From Chrysogorgia sp. JL179-B06 (Eukaryota; Cnidaria; Anthozoa; Scleralcyonacea; Chrysogorgiidae): 64,000 nucleotides of DNA. Made by a program: the position numbers and the translations under genes. This document shows positions 52,662 to 63,400 of the stretch, piece by piece. The notes beneath the pieces are model-generated. The model made no database searches and was not told the origin of the DNA. It was given only the letters and a program-made list of their open reading frames with translations. How positions within the stretch are numbered: position 1 is the stretch's first letter; each line of letters begins with the position of its first letter. The stretch covers positions 1,336,001 to 1,400,000 of the forward strand of contig JAYKKM010000121.1 of NCBI GenBank assembly GCA_035772405.1, read 5' to 3'.

Positions 52662-53992
52662 TCACTCCGGGTTGATTGCATGAAAATTCAGCAAGTCTGA
52701 TTTCCGTATCCATATCGTTCCGGGGCGCGACGTACTCGGATATATATGGATCTTGGTTCTCTTCGCTGTCATCACTGGTATATAGGTTACTAGGTTCTGA
52801 TGTTGTTTAGTCGGTGCTGTTGGCTGCACTTGCTGCAGGTGACTCGGGTGTTCCTTGTATGGTTTCAGTCGATCATGGTGCACCACAACCCGTTTTCGTT
52901 TACCGACCTGTATGCGATACAAGACTTTGCTGACTACCTTGGTACTAACTAATCTTAATACGGGACACGTCATCTTGCGCTGAGTCTTTAGGAGTACTTT
53001 GTAAATCGTGCAATGACTGGTGACTTGGTACATCGTTGTCGTCTCAATCTCGCCAGCCGTTCAGACGCATATTGGCGGGTTTTGAGGAACACCTGGTGTT
53101 GGACATCAGCAGTTTCCCATGCTGTACGTAAACTACAGAAGGTCTGGAGGTTTCTTGAATTAATGGTTCTGGCCTCTTGTCCAAATAGCAAGAAAATGGG
53201 GTGTCCAATCCGTTTGTTGTTCGTTGGTGTAGTCCTTTAGCACATCCAGGCATCGTGAGGTTAAAGCGTTCAGTCTGCCCATTTCCCAGCAGATGATAGG
53301 GGATGTCCTGGTCTTAGTAATACCGAGAACTTTACACAATTATGCCATTAGGTGACTTTCGAAATTGCGTCCTTGATCGAGTGTATGTCGGGTGAACCAA
53401 ATATTGTTAACATCACTTGTTGCAGAACACTGGTGCTACAGTGGTGATCTCCCGGTTTGGAATTGCGATTTCTTGCGTGAACTTGGAAAATTCATCAGAT
53501 ATAAACAAAATAAAACGGTTGCCTCTCCTTATCTTGGGAAATGGACCAGCGATGTACATGCTAACCCACTCAAATGGACGTACAGATTCTGGCATAAGTT
53601 GCAGGGGAGCCCTTGCCTTACTGGTCGTTTTCGTGTTCTTCATGCATTGATCACACATGTTCACCCATTCTTGCACATGTTGAGACATCTCAGGCCAGTA
53701 AAAAAATTGCGCCTCTAATTCCGTTCCTCAACGTGTGTCCAGAGATGGAATAGTTACGTTCTAGCGTGGATTCTGACTTAGAGGCGTTAAGTCATAATCC
53801 AACAGATGGTAGCTTTGTACCACTGGCTAATCAACCAAGGGAAAATGCCAATTGTATGAATCTGCACCAATCACAGCACAAGCATATGCACTCTTGTGCA
53901 ACTCCGCTTCACCGAATAAGTAAAAGAATGACAAGAGTAGTGGTATTTCACATACTGAAGACTCCTCCCACTTATTGTACACCTCAGAGTCA

Positions 53993-54027
<35 letters not shown>

Positions 54028-54060
54028 ACTGTGGTTGCTGAGCCTGTTCCCTTGTCTATG
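52662..54060 (-). mobile_element. Ty3/gypsy fragment with integrase (copy 1)
   Basis: Minus-strand order: a degraded segment (54060-53700) with RNase H/connection-like residues; the integrase zinc region and core start (53688-53413, HVQEWVNMCDQCMKNTKTTS, PLQLMPESVRPFEWVSM, GNRFILFISDEFSKFTQEIA); then after stops and frame changes LLFGQEARTIN and VFLKTRQYASERLARLRR; and finally the GPY/F-like C-terminal module (VSKVLYRIQVGKRKRVVVHH, DRLKPY) ending at 52662 in LLNFHAINPE. It differs in sequence from the gypsy element at 40-43.8 kb. No LTRs were found. Multiple stops make it a dead copy. Confidence 0.82.
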
Positions 54061-54400
54061 GTTTCGCTAGATAGTAGATAGTTTATTTCAAAATAAATAA
54101 GGTTACAGGTTTGGCCTATGAAAGTAGGTCTCACTTTAAATAATATTTGTAAATAATGAATATGATCAGAAACCGTCATTGCTCACTTAAATGATCTTTC
54201 ATAAGCACAGGATCATATACGTAGATTTCCTGAACGATTTTGTTTATGTTATAGCCTCCTTCTCAACAAATTATAGATAATAGTTATTTCGGCTATAGTA
54301 AACCGTAAATCGACTGTCAAGGCATAAGTTTGGTGGAGAAATAATGCCTCCAATTAAAAGTCACCAAGGAAAACATAACATGAGATATTTGATATGTTCG
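54061..54400. other. no gene recognised
   Basis: A short AT-rich spacer between the gypsy copy 1 and the R2-like LINE, without recognisable features. Confidence 0.4.
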
Positions 54401-54406
54401 AGTTAC

Positions 54407-55477
54407 CTAAGCTGTAATTTCGGTGCTGTTATAATAATCGACTTTCGTTTGGTGAACATCAAACAGGTTTGCGTTGTCGGAAGATATCGTAATGTATATC
54501 ACGAATGCCACATGTTCATCTTTCTTAAATAGTATGTCAGGTTTCTTGATACCAGCAGTAGTTGAGATGTTGGGTTCAACAATATCCCAATGCCACTTAC
54601 GAGCAATCTTACCTACCATACCATTGCACAGAGACAGTCAGTCGTGTCTGGTGATCTTGGATTCCCACGTTCTTGGACAGACTTGCAGAATATGACCAAG
54701 CCCTTCGATGCATTTGCAACAGTCACACAAAATGGATCGTGATGGTCGACCACGGGACTGACAAAGTGCTGTTGGCATCAAATTACCACAAATTTTTATA
54801 GCACCGATGTAGTTAAATGTTTTCCATAATATCCGTCCCATTGATGAATTTGTGTGACAAAGTTTGCGTCCTTTAATCCCTGTCCGTCAATGGTTTTGTA
54901 GAGTCTTTCACGAAATGCATGATTGCTTCATTGTTTCCTTTTTGTGATGGCGATGGTATCCACGATTATGCTGGAATGGATGATGAAGATTCGTTGCTGA
55001 GGTTTGAGTGGAATTTGTTAACATAGTCTCCTATTTTTGCTTCAACTGGACTCTGGTTCCGGAGGCGATTTTCAGGCCAAGGTACTTATAGGTCTCTGAT
55101 ACGTTCATAGCTGGTATAATTTCACCATTGGTGTAAAGATATGGTGTCACATTAACAACCCATTTATTTTTCTTGCCATCGACGTTGTTTCTCCCAATGG
55201 GCCGGCACTGATGGTCAGGCCTGATTCCGCAAGATGTTCTTCGATAAGCTTCAACTGCCTCTTGGCGCCGTTTGGAGAACTTGATAGCAAGACAATGTCG
55301 TCTGCGAAAGGTAACGTATTTATTAAAGTAGCATTTACTTCGACACCAAGCAAAGGGTCCAACTCAGAGCTCAATCAATGACAGCGTTAAAAATGTGCAC
55401 AGACATCGGGTCACCTTGTTTGACACCTTGATTTATGTTGATTCTTTCGCTTGCTTTGTCGCCAACTGGTATGACGG
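54407..55477 (-). mobile_element. R2/NeSL-like LINE fragment with restriction-like endonuclease
   Basis: Minus-strand order: RT motif B (INQGVKQGDPMSVHIFNAVI, near 55400), motif C (LINTLPFADDIVLLSSSPNG, near 55310), then a thumb-like part. The downstream region reads KICGNLMPTALCQSRGRPSR with CDCCKCIEGLGHILQVCPRT, a CxxC...H...C zinc knuckle, followed by ARKWHWDIVEPNISTTAGIK KPDILFK and DNANLFDVHQTKVDYY, the K/PD..D type nuclease of R2-group elements. At 55477 it abruptly abuts gypsy sequence. Stops interrupt the frames. Confidence 0.78.
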
Positions 55478-56120
55478 TGTTACGGTTTGGAATTGCGATT
55501 GCGTGTGTGAACTTGGAAAATTCATCAGATATAAACAAAATAAAACGGTTGCCTCTCCTTGTCTTGGGAATTGACCAGCGATGTCCATGCTAACCCACTC
55601 AAATGGACGGACAGGTTCTGGCATAAGTTGCAGGGGAGCCATTGCCTTACTGGTCGTTTTCGTGTTCTTCATGCATTGATCACTCATTCTTGCACATGTC
55701 GAGACATCTCAAGCCAGTATAAAAATTGCTTTAAGCGAACCAACGTGCGTTTTAATCCAAAGTAGGAAGTCGATTGTGGACCAAAGGGAGGACTTCTGAA
55801 GTGTGGGAATCTGGGAAGATGACTGGCACACAGTAACCTGAAGATGGTGAAGATCGTTGTCTGACCACTTCCTGGAAAAACCAAGGCAGCTACCAGAGGA
55901 GCTCGAGGCAGAGCATCAGCATGGGGAATTGTGTTTCCAGCACGGTAGGCAATCTCAAAATCGTAGGCTTGAAGTAGCTTGGCATCTTGCCATCATTCCA
56001 CGGGGTCTTTCATTGACATTAAGTATGACAAAGTTTGGTGATCTCTGTCGACCTTAAACTTGGTACCATACAAATAGTTATGCAACTTGGTGACTGCCCA
56101 CTTTACTGCATAGCACATCA
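55478..56120 (-). mobile_element. Ty3/gypsy fragment with RNase H and integrase zinc region (copy 2)
   Basis: The upstream end carries RNase H C-terminal sequence (YAVKWAVTKLHNYLYGTKFK, SYLMSMKDP, AYDFEIAYRAGNTIPHADAL P). It then passes through RLKQFLYWLEMSRHVQE to MSDQCMKNTKTTSKAMAPLQ and PVRPFEWVSMDIAGQFP. The part 55482-55720 is nearly the same as 53450-53700, so this is a second copy of the same gypsy family in the same orientation, cut at 55478 by the R2-like fragment. Confidence 0.82.
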
Positions 56121-57600
56121 ATTATATGCGATAATTATTTGTCGAGATATAGCTTATGACCAGTATTATTTGTTAACGCAATCAGTTTTGCTTGTTGGGT
56201 TTTAGTTTTTCTGTAGTAATACACTGAATATGCCTATTTTCCCAGACTTGCTCGTTAAAGTCGAGCGGGACACTGGGAAGGTTCCTAGGGTAAGGCTTGT
56301 TCAAGTGTAATGTTTGGCCAGCAGTTTTGTTTTGAAGAGCACAATTTTATATTCTTGACACAAATTTCACTATGGTGGCACATGTTACAAAAGAGAAGCA
56401 GCTATTCTGGCTTTCAGTGCAGAATTTGAAAGGAATTGCAATTAATTGTAATACAAATCATTCGTTGGTATATTGATTATCTATTTTCCGCCTTGTATTA
56501 GCTTTGGAGAGGCCCCAAAAGGTCTCATAGACCTGATGAACTCCTATCTGAGAGATGGACCGAAGAAAGGGGAATCACCCACAGATCTTCATAATCAAAT
56601 TTACAAGTGCATGAGTATAGGTTATAGACTAATAGGTTTCTCTATAGGTTGCCTATAGAAAATGTTAGAAGCCTATAGGTTTCCTATAGAAATGCATATA
56701 GGCAGGCTTTTGGAATTTTTTTATGTGAGGATTGATATTTACATGAATTAAATATTCTTCAAATCACTCAAAATATTATATTGTAGTCACTTGTGATAAT
56801 TGTAAGTTGTTTTTTGATTTGCAAGTCTTATGTTATAAATCTCATACACCTTATTCCAAAATGGCTTCCAAATTAATATATTATAATTGCTATGGCAGGG
56901 TAGTGAGAAGGAAGGTATTGATTGGTTCATTTGCAGGTTAGGAAGATCGGTCAAAGTGCTGAGGAGGATTGGGTAATTAATAATAACAAAAGTCTTTTTT
57001 AAAAGAATCATCGTAACAGACATGCGAATTTACATGGTATAATCAAATTAAAAATTATGGAAACTATCTAAATATAATATAATCAACAAATACATTAAAT
57101 AAACAGTAAACAAAATTCATTAAACGAATTTCCTAGGAATCTTGCCCTCCCACGGCAAATTTCCTAGGATATTCGCCCCCCTCAATTTCGTTTTAAAATC
57201 AAAACTTATCAAGAACATTGTATATTAAATTTAATATTTTACAAAAAAAATACTTAAATTCATTGTGACCACTTTTTAACAATGAACGATGACTCACACA
57301 TGCAAAACAACAAAAGGATCTAGAATTTGAATAGGGTCGGTTGCGGAACATTGGTCTCTTCCACAGATCTCTAAAATAGGACTGGATCGGACCTTCCTAT
57401 TGTGTGTGATGTTTTAAATTTATCTTATAATCGCTTTTTAATTCTCTGGGCTGTGCTTCCTATTCATGATGTAGCTACCCTCCCCTCTGTTTATATTATT
57501 ACCAGAAATCTTAAAATAACGATTTTGTCATGGTGACAAAATTAAATATTGCTTTGGAAAATGCATTCATGAAAGTCAATAGCAATGTTGGATAGTTCTT
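56121..57600. other. no gene recognised; CCTATAGG-type repeat cluster
   Basis: At 56615-56710 cctataggtttcctatagaa-like motifs recur four to five times in both orientations. Near 57128-57190 there are two aatttcctagga copies flanked by C-runs. No coding evidence. Confidence 0.5.
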
Positions 57601-57619
57601 CTTAAAAGAAGTGTTCAAA

Positions 57620-57800
57620 ACTTAGTAGAGTCAGAGTTACGAAAAAAGTGGAGAAAAACATTTAAACTAAAAAAGAATGATAATGCATTTCGGCGGACAA
57701 TTTATCAACAAAACAGAGCGGTTATTTATATGATAAATGTTGAATAACGTCACACCCATTAATGAAGTGTCGCTATATTTAACAACATACTAAAAACAAA
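57620..57800. repeat. relic of the Penelope-like terminal repeat
   Basis: The sequence aatgcatttcggcggacaat ttatca followed by a gataaatgttgaataacgtc segment resembles the repeats at 58601-58849 and 59537-59769 at reduced similarity. Probably a solo or decayed terminal repeat. Confidence 0.5.
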
Positions 57801-58590
57801 ACCCATGCACATTAGGAGAAAGATATTTTCCAACAGTGACTATTGGCTTGCTTCGACATTGCCGTTTTGCAGTCAAGAAAGATTTCAAGATAGGTCTGTA
57901 AATATATTTGTATGAGAAATATATGCAATAACCATTTTCACTATAATCTTCAGTGCCCAATTGTTCAAAGCTGATTATCAAAATGGGCCAGTAATCTCTT
58001 TTTGGACAACTGAGCCCTAGTGTGATATCCGCTTGTGTTGCTTAGAGCCACAGCGACAGCTCCTCCCACTTATCATTAAAATATGCCCATCATTTTCCTC
58101 ATCATTTTGGATGGCTTCTGCTGCTGCTTCGATAAGGCTCTGATTCACTGCCACCATCCTCATTGTCATTCCCATACGAATGCTGTAAGGTTATCTCTTC
58201 ACCCAATTTTTCCTTTCCTGTTGGTGTTCGGCTCTGGCCACTTTCATTTCAACACGTTTTTTTCCTTTTCCGTTTTCCCCCTTTCTACCTCTTTCATCCT
58301 ACTGACCACTGCTTTCTGAAGAGCCTCAATGGCTGGAATTACTGGAAATATTAGTCTGTCATAGAGGTCCAGTGGTAGCTTTGGGCACAAGACGTATTTC
58401 CTTGGCAGAGTCCACAGTTTCGTGATGTCAAGTAGTGTAGTCTAAAAAATGGGAATAACACACACACACACGCATATATATACACATACATACATATAGC
58501 TTTGAGCAACGTTTATACCGTGGTGATTGGTGATAACCTTAGAACGTTCTGAAACTGCTTATAATTATAAACACATTTACCAATAATCTA
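57801..58590. other. no gene recognised; CA/TA microsatellite
   Basis: Includes acacacacacacgcatatat atacacatacatac at about 58458-58498. Plus frames at 58083-58354 are low-complexity, cysteine/phenylalanine-rich and not recognised. Confidence 0.5.
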
Positions 58591-58600
58591 ATAATGCCAT

Positions 58601-58849
58601 AATGTTTGGAGTAAAGGACGAGAAAAGAGATAGATGAATTAAATTAGAAGAACTGTTTAAAGACTTGAGAAAAATAATAGGCTTAAAAGAAAGCCATGAT
58701 GCATTTCGGCAGACAACTTATCAAGTGCTACGTCTGGTAACTAATAATTGAAATTTGATGGATATTTATAATAACTTAAGTGACTTACGTCATCTCCGCA
58801 TGAGTGGGGTATAAAGACATTGAAAACAAAAGCTTTTTGTTTGCATAAA
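58601..58849. repeat. inverted terminal repeat, left
   Basis: Reverse complement of 59537-59769 with scattered mismatches and small indels. Confidence 0.85.
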
Positions 58850-58991
58850 TCAGGATCTGAAAGTTTAATATGGATAGACAAATTCCATTACATTTAATTG
58901 AAAGGAAGCCTTGTCCACAGAAGCCTTAAATAAACCAGACACTTTTGAGGTCCTATGAATGGCTCTTTAGTTGGTTGATTAAATATCTTAT

Positions 58992-59531
58992 CTAATAATC
59001 GTCCAGGATAATTGACAAGAAAATCGATGTCAGATGAGTAAGGTCACCTTCTAGAAATTTATCAGAGGATATCTTTCGAGTACGATTAATAAGGCATTTA
59101 ACCAATGCCACCTTCTGTTGTCTAGAGCTAAAAGAATCAAAACGAGTATAAAGTCCAGTTAAAGTAGATTTTCGGTACACACTGGTCAGGAAACATCCAT
59201 GCTCTTTATGGACCAAAACATCCAAAAACGGGAGTTGATTGTCACTTTGAAACTCACAGGTGAATTTTAGAGCAGAGTATAGAGAGTTTAAGGAGTATAA
59301 GAATGAAGAAGCAATTTTATCATCTTGAAAGAGAGCAAAAGGATCATCAATATAACGTTTATACCAACTAGGTAATATTGCAGAGTTAGGTTCAAACAGT
59401 TTTGACTCATAATATCCCACAAAGACATTGGCTAATACTGGATCTAATGGAGATCCCATTGCTACGCCATCAACCTGTTTATACATTGTGTTTGAAAAGC
59501 TTAACTCAACAACTTTAGTAGCTACTATCAT
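58992..59531 (-). pseudogene. Penelope-like reverse transcriptase fragment
   Basis: The frame contains MYKQVDGVAMGSPLDPVLAN (motif B', with Asp where GSPLGP is usual), WYKRYIDDPFALFQDD (YxDD-type catalytic box, YIDD), QLPFLDVLVHKEHGCFLTSV and YRKSTLTGLYTRFDSFSS. These identify a Penelope-like RT lineage different from the GIY-YIG-bearing copy at 13.5-15.3 kb. The fingers are missing on the N-terminal side, and the C-terminus runs out after FLEGDLTHLTSIF. The YIDD is intact but the protein is truncated. Confidence 0.85.
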
Positions 59532-59536
59532 TAGGT

Positions 59537-59769
59537 TTATGCAAACAAAAAGATTTTGTTTTCAATGTCTTTATTTTAGCTAGTCATCCCACTCACGCCG
59601 AGATGACGCAAGTCACTTCAGTTATTATAAATATCCGTCAAATTTCAATGATAAGTTGTCTGCCGAAATGCATTGTGCTCTTTCCTTTTAAGCCTATTAT
59701 TTTCTCAAGTCTTTAAACAGTTCTTCTAAGAACTCATCTCTTTTTTTTCTCGTCCTTTACTCCAACATT
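59537..59769. repeat. inverted terminal repeat, right
   Basis: Reverse complement of 58601-58849. It ends directly before the tail of the adjacent LINE. Confidence 0.85.
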
Positions 59770-60419
59770 AAGTCATTCTTAGATAGATAGATAGAAAAAC
59801 TAACCCTTCAGTAGAAAAGATTCCACTGTTATCAACGGAAGCCCTACAACATATTATTATACAAATTACAGTGTTAAAATAGATATCATATATACAAATA
59901 AACTAGCAATTAAAACAATAAGAATATAAAATACTAAAAATCATCTAGAGATATGATTATAAATAATACAGCCGTTATAAAAAGGACCGTTTAGCGATTT
60001 CCCCGTTCTAACTTTCGGAAGTGTGTAACATATTACTGTCTGGTCATACGGGGAACTACTTCTCTATTTAACATAAAATAGTTTCTTAAAAAGTTAGGAC
60101 AACGTCCAACTAAGCACTTTTGCTTTTTTAACAAGGTTAAAAAGTATGACGATTACGTCTGGTTTCTAATACTTCCCATTTTAGATTATCTAATGCATTG
60201 TCGCTACTGTCTGATTTCATTACAGTTCATGCAGCACGTCTTTGTAGTTTCTCTATCAGTTCAGTATTACCTTTGCCGCAACAAGATCATACTGAATCGC
60301 AATAGTCCAATATAGGTCGAATATACGATGTATAGACAGTATTTGCGCAATAAGTTGTTAGATTGCTTCTGATGCGTCCCAACATACCTATTCTCTTACC
60401 AGCCCTAGAGATTACATAT

Positions 60420-61912
60420 TTAATGATCATTCCACGAGAGACATTTATCTAAAACAACCCCAAGATAACTAAATTCGGTTACATTTTCAATAGCATAATT
60501 TTGAATCTTAATATTAAAACCAATAATGTTCTTAAGTTTCGCACAAGTTCCAAACAGCATACATTTGGTCTTCTTCTTGTTTAAGAACAGGCTATTCTCG
60601 TTTAACCAAGTAGCAATCGTGTTCAACTCTTCATTAAGCTTTCTTTCAATGACATGTACGCCCTTGTCAGCGCAGTAAAGACTGCGTGATCCGCATACAT
60701 TAACAAATGACTGGTCTTCAACAAATCTGGCATATCGTTCACAAATAGAACAAACAATAGAGGCCCAAGGATGGACCCCTGTGGGACACCGGACGTAATT
60801 GGTTGAGATTCGGAAAAAGTATTTTGATAATCAACCACCTGAGTACAATCACTTATATAGTTCTCAAACCATAAGATTTCTTCATTGATACCAAAAGAAC
60901 GCAGCTTTTCAAGCAATAATATGTGATTAATAGAGTCAAAAGCCTTACTCAAGTCAATAAATACTGTTCCGGTTAGCTGACCCTGGTCAATATTGCGTCG
61001 TATGGTATCTGTAAGAGAAATGACTGTAAATTCGGTTGAATCCATTTTTCTAAAGCCGTTCTGATAAGGGCTTAATAATAGTTTATGTTCATGTAAATAC
61101 TTGGTAAGCTGTAGTTGAACGGCCCTCTGCAATATTTTCGAAACAGCTGGAAGAATGGAAATTGGTCTATAATTGGACATGTCGTTGGATTGTCCTTCCT
61201 TAAATAGGGGTATAACTCGGGCTGTTTTCCACTCGATTGGCACAGTACCTGAAGTCAATGATATATTAATAATCCTTGTTAAGGGTTCGGCGATGATTTC
61301 AGCAGCATCTTTCAACAATCGAGATGATATGTTATCCAAACCTACAGCTTTTCCAATTTTGAGTCTATGGAGTTCAGTTACAATAAAATGTTGTGTTACG
61401 GTTTCAAACTTAAATGATGGAAAATGTTCTTGAGGTAAACTAGAGGTCACAGATGTTGATATGTGATGAGTCATAGAAACCAATGTCGACCCTATTGAAT
61501 CTAATAAACGAACCACAGTACCTGAAAAGAACTTGCTAAAACCATTGGCAATTTTATGTTTGTCCATAGTCACTTCGTCATGTATAATTATGTTGGAAGA
61601 TACAGTCTTGTTGTTGTCAGGTAAGATCTTTTTAATGGTTCTCCAGAAAATCTTTGGGTCCCCACGGTTGTCATCAATGAGGCGTCTGTTATAGGCCCCT
61701 TTAGCCTTTCTGATTTTATTGGTAACTTGATTTCTTAAACATCGGTAATTTGCCCAGTCTTCACTGTTGTTAGACCTTCTGGCCTTCTTTAAATAATATT
61801 GACGCTGCCAAATGTCATGCTTGATGTCGGTTGTTATCCATTGCCGATTATCTATTCCGTTCTGCAATCGTGGCAAACTTTGATTTAAAACAATTCCAAA
61901 GAAGATTTGCAT
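60420..61912 (-). pseudogene. LINE reverse transcriptase with altered catalytic box
   Basis: The 429-codon frame has the fingers (MSNYRPISILPAVSKILQRA), LTGTVFIDLSKAFDSINHIL (motif A), ITSGVPQGSILGPLLFVLFV (motif B) and HLLMYADHAVFT, where the second Asp of YADD is replaced by His. A frameshift near 60630 leads to LNEELNTIATWLNENSLFLN and FSYLGVVLDKCLSWNDH. Loss of the YADD aspartate should abolish polymerase activity. The N-terminal stretch (SEDWANYRCLRNQVTNKIRK) is the linker after the endonuclease. Confidence 0.88.
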
Positions 61913-62053
61913 CTAAACTCCCAGAGGGAGGATCAGATACATTCCAGTCAACACCATTGAGTTCCTCACAGATGGTTAACACCGTTAACCATTTTGTGAT
62001 CACTTAAACTCATACTTATCACGCCTGAGTCGGATATATTTTGTGGCTATTAA

Positions 62054-62156
62054 GACTGCGTTTACACTAGAGCAAAAAGATTCGTATTGTTTTTATTCCC
62101 ATGAGGATGCAAAACAATGTGAATCCGGATACTTTTGCTCTAGTGTAAACGCAGCC
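62054..62156. mobile_element. 103-bp PIF/Harbinger-type MITE
   Basis: Ends GACTGCGTTTACACTAGAGC and GCTCTAGTGTAAACGCAGCC are inverse over about 25 bp. TAA flanks both (62051-62053 and 62157-62159). It lies in the endonuclease region of the LINE. Confidence 0.92.
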
Positions 62157-62229
62157 TAAGTCTAGTTATGTGCTTGAATCCTGTGCTATCCGAGTTGATT
62201 CTTTATTTAGCTGAGTAAGATGTAGTATT

Positions 62230-62575
62230 CTAAACAATAATTTCAGCAGAATTTGGTCTGTTTGGCAGCAAATTACAGTTAAAATCCCCCAGAATGATCA
62301 CCTCTTTTCCTTGTGCCATGGCAATGTTCAGTTGGTTGTCAAGCTTTACCATAAAGTCTTGGTCATAATATTTCGAGGACATAGGCGGTTTATAAAACGT
62401 GCCAATTAGGAAACCTTTACATTTCGGCATTGTTATCTCAAGCCATAAACCTTCAATGTCAGGGGATTCCAAATCACTTCTCCGTATAACCGACAAATCA
62501 TTTCTTGCAAAAACTGCGATACCACCACCTTTAGAACCTCGATCTCTTCTGAACAGGTTATAATCTTGGATTTTT
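62230..62575 (-). pseudogene. LINE AP-endonuclease fragment
   Basis: The frame reads SVIRRSDLESPDIEGLWLEI, GFLIGTFYKPPMSS and KEVIILGDFNCNLLPNRPNS, with the GDFN catalytic motif. The upstream continuation (GGGIAVFARN) is in the same direction. The domain is completed on the N-terminal side at 63400-63560, beyond the insert, and its SDH end is lost near the MITE. Confidence 0.8.
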
Positions 62576-62583
62576 AGGTACTA

Positions 62584-62683
62584 TTTAAAAAACGAGCAGC
62601 AGTGTTTTATCAGATATAAAACACGAGGGCATAGCCCGAGTGTTTTATATCTGATAAAACATGTGATGCGAGTTTTTTGAATG
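62584..62683. mobile_element. ~100-bp hairpin MITE
   Basis: The outer inverse ends (ttaaaaaacgagca and tgcgagttttttgaa) surround a strong hairpin at 62607-62657 with 24-bp arms (ttatcagatataaaacac... and its complement) and the loop cata. It marks the left end of the insert in the LINE. Confidence 0.85.
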
Positions 62684-62788
62684 GCTTCAAAAACTGAATG
62701 AGAAACATGGATTTTAAATAGAAAATAAAATCTCTAGGGAATAGCAACTTGGTTGTCCTCTACCAAAAATTTGAATACGAATTTTAAA

Positions 62789-62822
62789 TGCCGAGGCGTG
62801 GTAATGCCGAGGCGTGGTAATG
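62789..62822. repeat. 16-bp tandem duplication (atgccgaggcgtggta)
   Basis: Two direct copies, with a third partial copy (atgccgaagcct). Confidence 0.85.
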
Positions 62823-62858
62823 CCGAAGCCTACATTCTCGGCAGCGTTTGTCTTTGAT

Positions 62859-63149
62859 ATGCCTCCAAAGCGAAGATTTCGATAACAAAAAAACGAAGAG
62901 CAAGAAAAGCGTGTGAGTACTATTTTAGGACCTCCAAGGAATATAACAGAGAGGGCGAACAGTGATTTGAAAGAAGAATGTAAGGATTTAATAGACTTCA
63001 GTTTGGCTGATTTTAGATTTGACGTTCCCGACGAAATGTTGAGTAATTTCCCGATGCGTGCGAGTGAAGGTGAGAGGGTATCAAATGTTAACACGAACAT
63101 GTCCAGTTGTGTGTTCAATAATTGTACTTTCAATTTTGCTGAAAAGTGA
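62859..63149 (+). pseudogene. unidentified short gene in the insert
   Basis: A plus-strand reading of 97 codons starts MPPKRRFR, is interrupted by TAA at codon 9, then runs QKNEEQEKRVSTILGPP, SDLKEECKDLIDFSLADFRF, DVPDEMLSNFPMRASEGERV and ends MSSCVFNNCTFNFAEK. The composition (a basic start, then acidic helical sequence) looks coding, and the only break is a single stop. The family is not recognised. It lies in the ~0.8-kb segment that separates two parts of the LINE endonuclease, so it belongs to the inserted element or captured DNA. Confidence 0.4.
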
Positions 63150-63400
63150 TTCTTGTAAAGAGCTAGATCGTGGTAGTTCTTAAATTTGAATGTTGTTGTG
63201 CGATAATTATCATTGTGTTGAAACTATAATTATGTTAATGTAAATACAATCTTTATATAAAAAATCTTTATATGAAAATCTTTATTCACAAGAAGTATTG
63301 TGTTTCTGCATGAATAAGTGTGCTTTAGCTATTATAAAGACGCATGCATGTGACTAATTTCGTAGCAGCAATTGGATAGTTGGTTTATGAATTATTAATG
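63150..63400. other. remainder of the insert in the LINE, nothing recognised
   Basis: AT-rich, with an aaaatctttatat duplication near 63248-63285. Confidence 0.4.

Larger units (their letters stand above)
58601..59769 (-). mobile_element. Penelope-like element with inverted terminal repeats
   Basis: An RT fragment (58992-59531) is flanked by ~235-250-bp repeats in opposite orientation (58601-58849 and 59537-59769). Shared segments include aatgtttggagtaaaggacg, gcatttcggcagacaactta and ctttttgtttgcataaa. Inverted long terminal repeats are a known Penelope-like arrangement. Total length is 1.17 kb, so most of the element, including any GIY-YIG domain, is absent. Confidence 0.82.

Noticed and set aside
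58083..58354. Overlapping plus-strand frames rich in Phe, His and Cys
   Set aside because: Pyrimidine-rich DNA gives such frames by composition; no motif or splice evidence.
59640..59700. Hammerhead ribozyme in the right inverted repeat of the Penelope-like element (tgataagttgtc...cgaaatg)
   Set aside because: The core positions do not match CUGANGA; only GAAA fits.
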